NCBI GenBank assembly: GCA_964569185.1
Contig: CAZMTP010000016.1
Span: 1-28,805 of the forward strand
Length of the DNA: 28,805 nt
DNA from: DATIJP01 sp964569185
GTDB lineage: Bacteria > Chlamydiota > Chlamydiia > Chlamydiales > Rhabdochlamydiaceae
Direction: 5' to 3'
A model generated the notes under the pieces. That model worked only from the letters and a program-made list of their open reading frames with translations, was not told the origin of the DNA and made no database searches. This document shows positions 14,634 through 23,032 of the stretch, piece after piece; position 1 is the stretch's first letter; the number at the start of each line of letters is the position of its first letter. The position numbers and the translations under genes are program-made.

Positions 14634-16268
14634 ATGATAAATAATTGTAATTTACCTCAATCTACCCAAACCCTTATCGCTGCCCAAGTCTCCTTAGAAG
14701 CTGCAAAAGAGCAGTCTCTGAAAAAAGCAGACCGATTTATGGGGGGCTTTTTAGCCACACAAAAACAGGGCGCAGGCATCAATGCCACTGGGGTTTGCGC
14801 GGGATATGCTATTTGGGGCTATCGATTACTAGAACAAAATCCCCTTGGACCTCTTCCTGTCCCACCTCCAAAAGTGCCGTTAGAAGTGACTCATTTGGAA
14901 TTGCAACTTCCAAGAGCGGTTATGCATATACTCCCTAGAGGCGTTGATCCCAAAAGCGTAAAAAGAGGCAGCAAAGATGCGATCATTACAATAATCACAG
15001 TTGCTTTTCAAAGATTTATAAGAGAAGAAGCAGACGTAGGCATCCAATCTATTCTTCCGGGCCCTGGGTTTGGCAATTATGTAGAACCCGCATCAAGATC
15101 ACGATTTATTTCTTATTTATTTAAAGATCCTGATGGAGAGACAGATCAGAATTCACACTATTTATTTTGTTTGCATAAACCAGGTCAATTAATTACAGAA
15201 GGACATATGTTCTATGCCCACCTACGGCAAGGCATTATCATGGATGCTGGATTTGGACCTCTAGTGTGGAAAATTGAACAGACTGCCCGTGGTTATTTTA
15301 AATCTGTATTGGTTGATTACCTGAGAAAAAATTATGCAGATTGGAATCTTTTTGTTTGCAGGGCAAAACGGGAACCTTCTACTCGCTATAGTAAACTACC
15401 TTTAATGCTCCGTAACTCATGGACAACAAGCAAACTCTTATTCAATATAGCATATAAAGCGGGCATAAAGACAGGAGTTCTACTCAGTGGCGGTCTGCTC
15501 ATAGAACAATTAACGCCTTCTTTTATTTCTTCTGCTATCAGAAAAAAAGCACGGACAAAAGAATGCGAACATCAATTTAGTTTAATAGATAAAACAAAAA
15601 ATTTAGCAGAGTTATTTAAAGATTATGAAACCCTTGCCTTAGAATATGAACAATTTTCTCCTATTAACTGGGGCATTAATCTCAAGCTAATTTCCGTGTG
15701 GATTGATCCATATGAATTCGATTGGCAAAAGATTTTTGAGGTGATGGATCATTTCGATTCTCGACTTGATTTTCTTAAATCGAGAATACTAGAAGAGTTA
15801 TTAGAGCGTGTATATTTTGGTTGTGTAGGTAAAAACAGCAGGATGATCTCTCCTCAACAAAAAAGAAGAAATGAAAGAGCTTATCTTTCTTGGACTCAAG
15901 AGATACTGGGGAGAAGAAATAAATTAATAAATAAATTTTCTTTGAATAATGTCCTATACATGGCTGTGATGAATCAACCAAAAAACAGAAAATTTATAGA
16001 ACTTTTATTACGCTATGGAGCCAACCCTAATACCCCGGACCACACTTGGGGGTCACCTCTTTATTTGGCATGTCAACATCGCAACCCGAGCTTAGTAAGA
16101 TTATTATTAGAATATAAAGCCGATCTAGAAAATCCTGACCATGCACTATTTCCTTTAGCAGCGGCCCTTGGAGACAAATCTAACAAACCAGAAGCCATTA
16201 AAGAGATTGAAAAATTGCTCAATGAAGCTCCTCTCTTATTAGCAGGCCGTTGTTTCACGATAATCTAG
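14634..16268 (+). CDS. Candidate secreted effector: YopT/C58-like cysteine peptidase pattern plus ankyrin repeats
   Basis: A 544-residue protein with no signal peptide. Residues 53-63 (GVCAGYAIWGY) hold Cys55 in a setting like the C58 peptidase nucleophile. GHMFYAHLRQG (190-200) holds His191, and IIMDAGFG (201-208) holds Asp204. Spacing (Cys-His 136, His-Asp 13) is close to YopT (139/258/274) and AvrPphB (98/212/227), and the His strand-turn-Asp arrangement matches papain-like folds of that family. Residues about 438-535 carry two to three ankyrin repeats (FIELLLRYGANPNTPDHT, then LYLACQHRNPSLVRLLLEYKADLEN). The gene stands alone upstream of envelope and type III genes. The peptidase call is by motif only; the ankyrin part is firm. 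Effector status is inferred. Confidence 0.68.
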   Translation: MINNCNLPQSTQTLIAAQVSLEAAKEQSLKKADRFMGGFLATQKQGAGINATGVCAGYAIWGYRLLEQNPLGPLPVPPPKVPLEVTHLELQLPRAVMHILPRGVDPKSVKRGSKDAIITIITVAFQRFIREEADVGIQSILPGPGFGNYVEPASRSRFISYLFKDPDGETDQNSHYLFCLHKPGQLITEGHMFYAHLRQGIIMDAGFGPLVWKIEQTARGYFKSVLVDYLRKNYADWNLFVCRAKREPSTRYSKLPLMLRNSWTTSKLLFNIAYKAGIKTGVLLSGGLLIEQLTPSFISSAIRKKARTKECEHQFSLIDKTKNLAELFKDYETLALEYEQFSPINWGINLKLISVWIDPYEFDWQKIFEVMDHFDSRLDFLKSRILEELLERVYFGCVGKNSRMISPQQKRRNERAYLSWTQEILGRRNKLINKFSLNNVLYMAVMNQPKNRKFIELLLRYGANPNTPDHTWGSPLYLACQHRNPSLVRLLLEYKADLENPDHALFPLAAALGDKSNKPEAIKEIEKLLNEAPLLLAGRCFTII

Positions 16269-16289
16269 TGATCTGCTATTTTTATTCTG

Positions 16290-17351
16290 ATGAAAAATTT
16301 CCTCATCAGACTTTTCCTGTTTTTTAGACCAAAACGAAAAGAAAGTGGCCTGCTGCCGCAAACATTTCTTATTGTATCAACAACTGGTCTTGGAGACACA
16401 TTGTGGGCCACGCCTGCCATCCGCGCACTCAGAGCTGCCTACCCTCACTCTACTATAGACCTGCTCACAAGCCCTCTGGGGGAACAAGTTTTAAAAAATA
16501 ATCCTCATATTAACACACTGTTTACGATTGCCGATCCGCTATTTTATTCTTTAGTAAAGCTTTTTTTTGCTTTGCAAAAGAAACAGTACGACGTGATTTT
16601 TATTTTTCATACGTCTCAACGGCTCATCTTGCCTTTTTGTGCTCTTTTGGGTGCTCCCAAGATCATTGGAACCAAAGGGCTGAATAAGGGATTAGATTCT
16701 ATTTTGACACACGCCTTGGGCAACAAGCCCAAACATGAGATCGAAAGGCGGATGGAAATGGTCAAGGAAGTGAACGCCTGCTCCAAGCAGCAACAATTGG
16801 ATTTTTTTCCTGCTCAAGAAGAAGAATTAGAACAATTTTTAAAAACGCACCAAGTTTCTGCCTCGACTCTTTTAATTGGGCTCCATCCTGGGGCTCAAAA
16901 TCTTTTTAAACAGTGGCAGCCGCGCTCCTTTATTGAGCTGGGATTAAAATTAAGAAAAAAAATCCCCTGCACTCTCTTTGTGACAGGAAGTCAGGAAGAA
17001 TCTGCACTGGTTACTCTTATTGCTAAGCAAATCCCCGATGCAATTGCGATCTCTGGACAGCTTCCTTTAACTACTCTGGCAGCGCTGCAGAAAAAAATGG
17101 CGCTTTTTATTACCAATGACACCGGGCCGATGCATCTTGCATTTGCCATGAAGACTCCTACAATTGCGCTTTTTGGCCCGACAGATCCGCGTCTTTGCGG
17201 GCCCCATCAGGCCCAGCCTGCTATTGTGATCCAGAAAAAAAAGACCTGCTCCCCTTGTCTGATGAAAAAGTGTAGTGAACCGTTCTGCCTACTTCAGATT
17301 GGGGTCGATGAAGTGTACCAAAAAGCATTGGAGTTATTGCATGTCTCCTAA
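16290..17351 (+). CDS. Glycosyltransferase family 9 (heptosyltransferase-like)
   Basis: A 353-residue GT9 enzyme of the ADP-heptose:LPS heptosyltransferase type. The N-terminal Rossmann half contains TTGLGDTLWATPAIRALR (32-49), and the C-terminal half has GLHPGAQNLFKQWQPRSF and FITNDTGPMHLAFAMKTPTIALFGPTD, the D-x-GPxHLA nucleotide-sugar site. The Cys-rich tail (CSPCLMKKC, then FC) is seen in several GT9 proteins. It likely adds a sugar to the LPS core or another envelope glycan; the donor is unknown. The next gene starts 11 bases before its stop. Confidence 0.9.
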   Translation: MKNFLIRLFLFFRPKRKESGLLPQTFLIVSTTGLGDTLWATPAIRALRAAYPHSTIDLLTSPLGEQVLKNNPHINTLFTIADPLFYSLVKLFFALQKKQYDVIFIFHTSQRLILPFCALLGAPKIIGTKGLNKGLDSILTHALGNKPKHEIERRMEMVKEVNACSKQQQLDFFPAQEEELEQFLKTHQVSASTLLIGLHPGAQNLFKQWQPRSFIELGLKLRKKIPCTLFVTGSQEESALVTLIAKQIPDAIAISGQLPLTTLAALQKKMALFITNDTGPMHLAFAMKTPTIALFGPTDPRLCGPHQAQPAIVIQKKKTCSPCLMKKCSEPFCLLQIGVDEVYQKALELLHVS

Positions 17352-18327
17352 AGTAGCGATCATTATTTTGAATTGGAATGGAAAAAAAGACAGTTTAGAG
17401 TGTCTGAATTCGGTACAAAATATCATCTACTCCAATTTTGAAACAATCGTCGTAGACAATGGTTCCTCAGACGATTCTGTTGCTACCATTCGAAGCGCAT
17501 TTCCCAAAATAAAGCTTATTGAGACAGGGAAAAATCTGGGATATGCAGAGGGCAATAATGTAGGCATGCGCTATGCAATAGAATATGGCTCTGATTTTGT
17601 CTTTATTCTGAATAATGACACCATTGTCGATCCTGAAATTCTCACCCATTTTCTACTAGGATTTGAAAAAGAGCCGCAAGCAGGGATTTTGGGAGCCAAA
17701 ATCTATCTTTACAATGAAAGAAATACTTTTGATCACTTAGGCGGCATTTGGAATCGCACTACTTTTTCTTTTGATCTGATTGCGCAAGGAAAAATCGACG
17801 ATGGCTGCTCTTGGGAATCGATGCAAGAACTGGATTATGTGTGCGGCGCCGGCTTTATGGTCCGCAAAGAACTAGTGCAGACTGTAGGGCTATTTGAACC
17901 GAAATTTTTCCTCTACTGGGAAGACGCCGATCTCTGTTTTCGAGCCCGCCGCGCAGGCTTTAAGATCATGACCTGCCCCCAAGCAAAAGTCTGGCATAAA
18001 GTGTCTAGCTCCTTTACGGGCGGTAAAGTGCACACCTCCTATTTTATCTGGAGAAATCGCCTACTCTGGGTAGAACGCAACCTTTCTAAAAAAGACCAAC
18101 TTAGTTTCTTTATTTCTGTTTTCTTTAATGTCTTAAAAACTTACAAATTGAAGATAATAAAAAATCTTCAGATTTTATTTTTAACTATTTTTAAATCAAA
18201 AGATGCAATTAAAAAAAGAAAAGAACAGGTCCGCCGCTATCAAGCTGTGTTGCAAGGGACCAAAGATTATCTTTTTAGAAATTTTGGAGATGGGCCACCG
18301 TGGATTTACAAGAAAAAAGAGGATTGA
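17341..18327 (+). CDS. Glycosyltransferase family 2 (WbbL/rhamnosyltransferase-like)
   Basis: A 328-residue GT-A enzyme. It starts MSPKVAIIILNWNG, carries VVDNGSSDDS, the donor-metal motif FILNNDT, and FLYWEDADLCFRARRAGFKI typical of the WbbL-like inverting branch. The C-terminal 70 residues are basic with a weak hydrophobic patch, suggesting peripheral membrane contact. I chose the ATG at 17341, which overlaps the GT9 gene by 11 bases; the longer ORF from 17275 would add 22 residues in another gene's frame. With the GT9 gene it forms an envelope glycan operon directly upstream of sctJ. Confidence 0.9.
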   Translation: MSPKVAIIILNWNGKKDSLECLNSVQNIIYSNFETIVVDNGSSDDSVATIRSAFPKIKLIETGKNLGYAEGNNVGMRYAIEYGSDFVFILNNDTIVDPEILTHFLLGFEKEPQAGILGAKIYLYNERNTFDHLGGIWNRTTFSFDLIAQGKIDDGCSWESMQELDYVCGAGFMVRKELVQTVGLFEPKFFLYWEDADLCFRARRAGFKIMTCPQAKVWHKVSSSFTGGKVHTSYFIWRNRLLWVERNLSKKDQLSFFISVFFNVLKTYKLKIIKNLQILFLTIFKSKDAIKKRKEQVRRYQAVLQGTKDYLFRNFGDGPPWIYKKKED

Positions 18328-18385
18328 AACAAATTCTGCTCTCTTGCATGCTGGGAAGTGGAGAGCAACGATTCTTGATTTTTCT

Positions 18386-19291
18386 ATGAACCCAAAAGTG
18401 CTTGTAAGATTTTTCATCCTGATATCCTGTCTTCTTTTCCTTGCTGGCTGCGAACGGCACACCAATATTGTCAATGACGTGCCCGAGCGCGAAGCCAATG
18501 AGATTGTGGTCTTTTTGGCCAGCAAAGGGATCAACGCGATTAAAATTGAATCTCCTTCTACTGGTGGAATGGGCGGCGGCGCTGAGGCCTCGGCCATGCT
18601 CTGGAGTATTTCAGTAGATGAGCGGCAAGTGGTCGAAGCGATGGCTTTTTTAACGCAAAACGGACTGCCGCGTAAAAAAGGGGTGAGCCTTTTAGATATT
18701 TTTGCAAAAAGCGGCCTGGTTTCCTCCGATCGTGAAGAGACGATTCGTTATCAAGTAGGCTTAGCGCAGCAGATTGCTGGAACCATCCGCAAAATTGACG
18801 GCGTGATTGATGCTGATGTGGAGCTGTCATTCCCTCCAGAAGCAACGGTCATTCCTGGAGTGCCCGGAGCGGCTCCTCCCTCAAAAATCACAGCCTCTGT
18901 CTATGTGAAACATCAAGGTATTTTGGATGATCCTAATAGCCATCTTGTGACCAAAATCAAACGGCTCGTTGCCAGTAGCATCACCGGTCTTGATTTAAAT
19001 GATGTGACTGTGATTTCAGACCGTGCCCGTTTTGCTGAGGTGACGGTTCCGCAGCAAGCCGAAGAGATGATGCCTAAAGAAAAAGAATATGTGAGCATCT
19101 GGTCCATTGTATTAAACCGCGCTTCTGCAGGCCGTTTCCGCATGCTTTTCTTTGTCCTTATTTTTGCAACGATCATCTTTGGCCTTTTAATTGCATGGCT
19201 TATTTGGAAATTTTATCCCCTTTTGCGTAAGAAAGGGTTTAGAAACCTCTTGCATCCTGCCCCATTTCAGAAAGAGGAAAATGAAGAATAA
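18386..19291 (+). CDS. sctJ: Type III secretion inner-membrane ring lipoprotein SctJ
   Basis: A 301-residue YscJ/PrgK/FliF-family protein. A lipobox LFLAGC (Cys22) leads to two ring-building domains: NDVPEREANEIVVFLASKGINA near 30-51, and VDADVELSFPP-type and VTKIKRLVASSITGLDLNDVTVI segments in the second. The C-terminal membrane helix spans about 252-274, with a short basic cytoplasmic tail. The periplasmic ring joins SctD and SctC. A longer ORF from 18203 would put 61 residues in front of the signal peptide, so I start at 18386. It is followed at once by sctK (TAATG overlap). Homologue of Chlamydia CdsJ (CT559). Confidence 0.95.
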   Translation: MNPKVLVRFFILISCLLFLAGCERHTNIVNDVPEREANEIVVFLASKGINAIKIESPSTGGMGGGAEASAMLWSISVDERQVVEAMAFLTQNGLPRKKGVSLLDIFAKSGLVSSDREETIRYQVGLAQQIAGTIRKIDGVIDADVELSFPPEATVIPGVPGAAPPSKITASVYVKHQGILDDPNSHLVTKIKRLVASSITGLDLNDVTVISDRARFAEVTVPQQAEEMMPKEKEYVSIWSIVLNRASAGRFRMLFFVLIFATIIFGLLIAWLIWKFYPLLRKKGFRNLLHPAPFQKEENEE

Positions 19292-20148
19292 TGACTCCTT
19301 CCTCCGCCTTTGTGTGCAGAGCGTTTTTGGAAAAATGCCAGCCTAATGAAAGGGCTGTGTTGTTCCGATTTCTGCCAGAAAAAGATCAGCTGCTGATCGA
19401 ACAGCTTCCTACTATATCTGCCGATTTTAAAAAGAGTTTTCTCTCATTAAAAAAAACTCTGGATAAAGTCCATTTTTCTTGGTTTGCTCCACATCTTAGA
19501 ACACTTCCAGAAAATGATATCCGTCTTTTTCTTTCCGCCTTAAACCCGCAGCAGGCCGAAGGACTTAAAAATATTCTTCTTTTTTCAGACCATTTTCCGC
19601 CGTTAACTGAAGCAGGTGAAACCTACATTCAAGAAATTTTAATTCAGAAACTCTCTCAAAATGAACCGCTTCTCCCTTTAAATTTTCTTCCTCCTTCTCC
19701 GCTGAATGCACTTCTGGAGCTAAATCAAGAAGAGTTAGAAACATTGGTCCGCTATTTGGGACTCCATGATCTTGCTTTTGAAATGCGTCAAATTATTGAA
19801 ACGGCCAAATTAAAACGGGTGTTTAGCACGCTGACAAAAAATGAAAAAGAATATCTTCAAGCGCTACTTCCTCAAAAAGAACCGGTTGTCCTCAAGCGGC
19901 TCCAAATCCAGAATTGGGACGGCAGGCGGGAATCGTTAAAACTTCTCATCCAGCAGCGTGGTCTGCAACGCCTGGGAAAGGCTTTGTATGATGAGCAGCC
20001 AACGCTTATCTGGCTTGTGGCGCACCATTTTGATATTAGTATGGGGCAAGAGCTTTTGAAAGCCTGCACAAAAATAGAACTTGCAAAAGCAAAACAGCAT
20101 CTGATAAATCAGACCGTGAAGATTCTTTCTTTTATTAAAAAAAGTTAG
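19291..20148 (+). CDS. sctK: SctK-like type III secretion sorting-platform protein
   Basis: A 285-residue soluble, largely helical and leucine-rich protein with no signal peptide. It sits exactly where sctK lies between sctJ and sctL in type III loci, and matches the position of Chlamydia CT560. By analogy it would link the ring base to the cytoplasmic sorting platform (SctQ/SctL). The assignment rests on synteny, length and helical character, since SctK proteins are poorly conserved. Start overlaps sctJ by one base. Confidence 0.72.
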   Translation: MTPSSAFVCRAFLEKCQPNERAVLFRFLPEKDQLLIEQLPTISADFKKSFLSLKKTLDKVHFSWFAPHLRTLPENDIRLFLSALNPQQAEGLKNILLFSDHFPPLTEAGETYIQEILIQKLSQNEPLLPLNFLPPSPLNALLELNQEELETLVRYLGLHDLAFEMRQIIETAKLKRVFSTLTKNEKEYLQALLPQKEPVVLKRLQIQNWDGRRESLKLLIQQRGLQRLGKALYDEQPTLIWLVAHHFDISMGQELLKACTKIELAKAKQHLINQTVKILSFIKKS

Positions 20149-20157
20149 GGCATAGTA

Positions 20158-20325
20158 ATGAACCTATCCTAATAAAATGGAAAACATGCTTTTTGAATCT
20201 TTTTCCATATCTTTTAGAACTGCTTCTTGCTCTACTTAATTTAAGTATGTGCTGCAAAGCAGTTCTAAAAGCTATGAAAAAATCTTACCAAAAATCAAAG
20301 TTTCATTTTATTAGGATAGGTTCAT
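20158..20325. repeat. 168-bp palindromic MITE-like element
   Basis: Perfect 22-bp terminal inverted repeats (20158-20179 and 20304-20325) enclose a second perfect 15-bp pair (20211-20225 and 20257-20271) and a central pair TACTTA/TAAGTA (20233-20247). The whole element folds around a point near 20240, giving one long hairpin. It carries no ORF. The right arm includes AGGATAGG and the first two bases of the sctL ATG, so a transcript from sctK could hide the sctL ribosome-binding site. MITE origin is inferred from the symmetry. Confidence 0.8.
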
Positions 20326-20950
20326 GAAATTTTTTTCGCTTATATTTCAAGGTGACGTACATCCTGCAACAGAAGAAAAAGTCATTCCTGCAGAAAGCTA
20401 TAGTCAGATGCTAGAAGCGTATGAGATCATTGAAAAAGCGAAAGCCGATGCCAAGGCCTTACATGAAAAAACAAAAAAAGAGTGCGCCACATTGAAAAAG
20501 AAGGCGAAAAAGCAAGGGATGGAAGAAGGGCTAGTGCAGTTCACCGAGCAAATTGTGAAAATGGACCAGGAGCTGAAGCAATTACGTCATCAACTACAGC
20601 GGATGGTTCTTCCAATTGCTTTGAAAGCGGCCAAAAAAATTGTGGGGAAAGAATTGACAATTTTCCCTGAGACGATTGTGGATATTGTGATGCAAGCATT
20701 AGCGCCTGCAACACAAAGCCATAAGATCACTATTTTTGTTAATAAGCAGGACAAAGAGATTTTAGAATCGGAAAAACCCAAAATCATGGAAATTCTTAAA
20801 CAGACAGATACGATTTCAATCCAAGAGAAATCGGGTATTGCCCCAGGCGGGTGCATTATCCAAACGGAATCTGGCATGATCAATGCCACCATCGAAAACC
20901 AGTGGGCCGCCCTCGAAAAAGCCTTCGAAAAGTACCTCACTCCCAAATAA
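20324..20950 (+). CDS. sctL: Type III secretion stator protein SctL
   Basis: A 208-residue SctL/FliH/YscL-family protein, which holds the ATPase SctN and links it to SctQ. Residues about 33-90 form a charged coiled coil (EKAKADAKALHEKTKKE), followed by the C-terminal FliH-like domain with LPIALKAAKKIVGKEL (95-110) and an ending with GIAPGGCIIQTESG. Homologue of Chlamydia CdsL (CT561). AGGATAGG, 3-10 bases before the ATG, is a strong ribosome-binding site and is supplied by the palindromic element. The ATPase itself is not in this window. Confidence 0.9.
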   Translation: MKFFSLIFQGDVHPATEEKVIPAESYSQMLEAYEIIEKAKADAKALHEKTKKECATLKKKAKKQGMEEGLVQFTEQIVKMDQELKQLRHQLQRMVLPIALKAAKKIVGKELTIFPETIVDIVMQALAPATQSHKITIFVNKQDKEILESEKPKIMEILKQTDTISIQEKSGIAPGGCIIQTESGMINATIENQWAALEKAFEKYLTPK

Positions 20951-20994
20951 AATCGTGCCCGTAAGCTTGCTCGGAAAAGGGGCTGCGGAAGACT

Positions 20995-21084
20995 AGTCAA
21001 AGAGCCGGGGGCTCTTTGATTAGCTGAAGCAGTGGGCAACGAAGTATGCCCCGACTGTCTGTTCGCGCCTTTTTTCTTTCTTAT
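20995..21084 (+). terminator. Two hairpins and T-run between sctL and sctR
   Basis: The first stem pairs CAAAGAGCC (20998-21006) with GGCTCTTTG (21010-21018). A second, weaker stem pairs GGGCA (21033-21037) with TGCCC (21047-21051). A T-rich stretch follows (GCGCCTTTTTTCTTTCTT, 21066-21083). Together they look like an intrinsic terminator or attenuator that separates the sctJ-K-L transcript from sctR-S-T. The final part, from GCCCCGACT to the T-run, repeats the region after the solute-binding protein gene. Confidence 0.6.
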
Positions 21085-21105
21085 AAATTCAATGAGATCT
21101 AGAAT

Positions 21106-21900
21106 GTGAAAGTCATGGGCAAAAGAAACCATTTTGTTTTACTTCTACTACTTTTTGTTTGTCTTTCTGTTTGTCTGTTTTCACAAAATGAAGCGCTCCC
21201 ATTTGGCGGAACGCCTGTACCTGAGAACCCGTCACCTACGCTCATTAGTCAGCTTGCAGTGCTCGCTGCACTCGCCTTGCTGCCTTTTGCAATCATGCTT
21301 CTCACCTCCTATGTGAAAATAGTGGTGGTTTTGTCCCTATTAAGAAATGCGCTTGGCGTCCAGCAATCCCCGCCTAACCAGGTATTGAATGGCATCGCTC
21401 TTTTGCTCACAGTGTATGTGATGTTTCCCACTGCGCTTGCGATGTATAACTTGGCGGGCGATTACATCCAAAAAAATGCCCCTCCCACTCTTATTTCTGG
21501 GCCCACAGCGATTTATCTTGCAGAAGTGATGGACAAAGCCAAAGAACCCTTGCGCGATTTTTTACAAAAAAATACGGTAGGGAAACATATCACTAGCTTC
21601 TATCAGCTGGCCTATAGGACTTTCCCTGAAGAATATAAAACTTCTTTGAAACCCAACGATTTTATTGTGTTAGTGCCGGCATTTATCACCTCGCAGCTAA
21701 AATCTGCCTTCGAAATTGGGGTACTGATTTATCTTCCCTTCTTTGTGATCGACCTTGTGACCTCTAATATTTTGCTCGCCATGGGCATGATGATGTTATC
21801 TCCACTCACAATTGCGCTGCCTTTAAAATTGCTGCTTTTGGTAATGGTAGATGGATGGACACTGATCATTCAAGGTTTGGTGCTCTCATTTAGAACATAA
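21106..21900 (+). CDS. sctR: Type III secretion export gate protein SctR
   Basis: A 264-residue SctR/FliP/YscR protein, one of the helical export-gate subunits. It has a hydrophobic N-terminal segment with signal-peptide character, then LLTSYVKIVVVLSLLRNALGVQQSPPNQ-type sequence (split here as family hallmarks LTSYVKIVVV and NQVLNGIALLL), a periplasmic loop, and the C-terminal pair containing FEIGVLIYLPFFVIDL and MGMMMLSP. Homologue of CdsR (CT562). The GTG at 21106 has GAG nine bases upstream; an in-frame ATG at 21115 is equally possible. Confidence 0.95.
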   Translation: MKVMGKRNHFVLLLLLFVCLSVCLFSQNEALPFGGTPVPENPSPTLISQLAVLAALALLPFAIMLLTSYVKIVVVLSLLRNALGVQQSPPNQVLNGIALLLTVYVMFPTALAMYNLAGDYIQKNAPPTLISGPTAIYLAEVMDKAKEPLRDFLQKNTVGKHITSFYQLAYRTFPEEYKTSLKPNDFIVLVPAFITSQLKSAFEIGVLIYLPFFVIDLVTSNILLAMGMMMLSPLTIALPLKLLLLVMVDGWTLIIQGLVLSFRT

Positions 21901-21903
21901 ATT

Positions 21904-22173
21904 ATGTATAATAATGAAGTTTATCAGCTCTCTTACCATGCCCTGCTCCTCATCCTCATTTTGTCAGGCCCCCCAATTCTGATTAGCACTATTCTGGGAC
22001 TGCTAGTGGCGGTGTTCCAAGCGGCCACGCAAATTCAAGAACAAACACTTTCCTTTATGGTGAAATTGTTTGCTGTGATCTTGACTCTACTTTTCATGGG
22101 CGGTTGGTTAGGGGGCCAGATTGTTTCCTTTGCCACTAATATTTTTACTAATTTTCCTAAATGGTCCTATTAG
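21904..22173 (+). CDS. sctS: Type III secretion export gate protein SctS
   Basis: An 89-residue SctS/FliQ protein with two hydrophobic helices (about 13-39 and 50-75) around the family's QIQEQTLSF loop (45-53). It packs with SctR and SctT in the export gate. It lies three bases after sctR and six before sctT, so the three genes form one unit. Homologue of CdsS (CT563). Confidence 0.95.
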   Translation: MYNNEVYQLSYHALLLILILSGPPILISTILGLLVAVFQAATQIQEQTLSFMVKLFAVILTLLFMGGWLGGQIVSFATNIFTNFPKWSY

Positions 22174-22179
22174 GCAGCA

Positions 22180-22998
22180 ATGACTGATACTTATGTCCAT
22201 TTACTCGAGAAAAGCTCCCCAATGAGTCTTTTCACGGTGTTCTTCTTAGGACTGATGCGCATGGCGCCGATTGTCTCCTTATCCCCTTTTTTAGGCTCAA
22301 AATTACCCGGCGGCGTCAAAATGGGAATGGCGCTCGCCTTAGTACTAATTTTTTTGCCTCATATGGCCCAGACCACAACAGTACCACTGACCTTTGACAT
22401 CTCCTTTCTTTTTCTCTCAGTCAAAGAACTTTTTGTGGGATTGATATTAGGCGTGCTTTCTACCATTCCTTTTTACATCGCACAATCTTCGGGCGTATTC
22501 ATCGATTTTTTGCGCGGTTCTTCCGCGCTTCAGGTGACCGACCCTTTTATGCAAACACAAACTTCTCCCATTGGAATTTTACTGAACTATGTGATGGTGG
22601 TGCTTTTCTTTCAGCTTGGAGGCCCTTTCCTTTTTTTTGATGCGATCTTTCAATCCTACAATATGATTCCTATCGATCATGTGCTGCATTCCTACTTTTT
22701 CACTTCTTCCCAACCTTTTTGGAAGCTGATTTTTGGACTGCTCACCCGTTTTCTTGCTGTCTCTGTGCAATTGGCAGCCCCGTCTATTGTGGCCATCTTG
22801 ATGGCAGAGATGTTTTTAGGCATCGCAAACCGATTAGCGCCTCAAGTGCAAATTGTGTTCTTGGGCATGTCGCTGAAATCTCTTTTAGGCCTTGGTCTGC
22901 TCTGGGCCGGTTGGTTTTTTATTCTTAAACAGATGGGTAATCAATCCATTCTCTGGTTGCAAGATCTGGAAAAGGTGCTGCAATCGATGAAAATGTAG
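22180..22998 (+). CDS. sctT: Type III secretion export gate protein SctT
   Basis: A 272-residue SctT/FliR protein with about six to eight hydrophobic segments. Typical stretches are MRMAPIVSLSPFLGSKLPGG, an early helix pair with KELFVGLILG, and AAPSIVAILMAEMFLGIANRLAPQVQ (in parts) near the C-terminal third. It caps the SctR5-S4-T1 export gate. Homologue of CdsT (CT564). The MOMP-like gene starts 34 bases later. Confidence 0.94.
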   Translation: MTDTYVHLLEKSSPMSLFTVFFLGLMRMAPIVSLSPFLGSKLPGGVKMGMALALVLIFLPHMAQTTTVPLTFDISFLFLSVKELFVGLILGVLSTIPFYIAQSSGVFIDFLRGSSALQVTDPFMQTQTSPIGILLNYVMVVLFFQLGGPFLFFDAIFQSYNMIPIDHVLHSYFFTSSQPFWKLIFGLLTRFLAVSVQLAAPSIVAILMAEMFLGIANRLAPQVQIVFLGMSLKSLLGLGLLWAGWFFILKQMGNQSILWLQDLEKVLQSMKM

Positions 22999-23032
22999 AA
23001 TTTAAAAAACCATTAGAACTAGACTGTACATA

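Noticed and set aside
20590..21132. 180-residue minus-strand ORF over sctL and the sctR spacer
   Set aside because: It is antisense to sctL and runs through the terminator hairpins; no ribosome-binding site or known motif.
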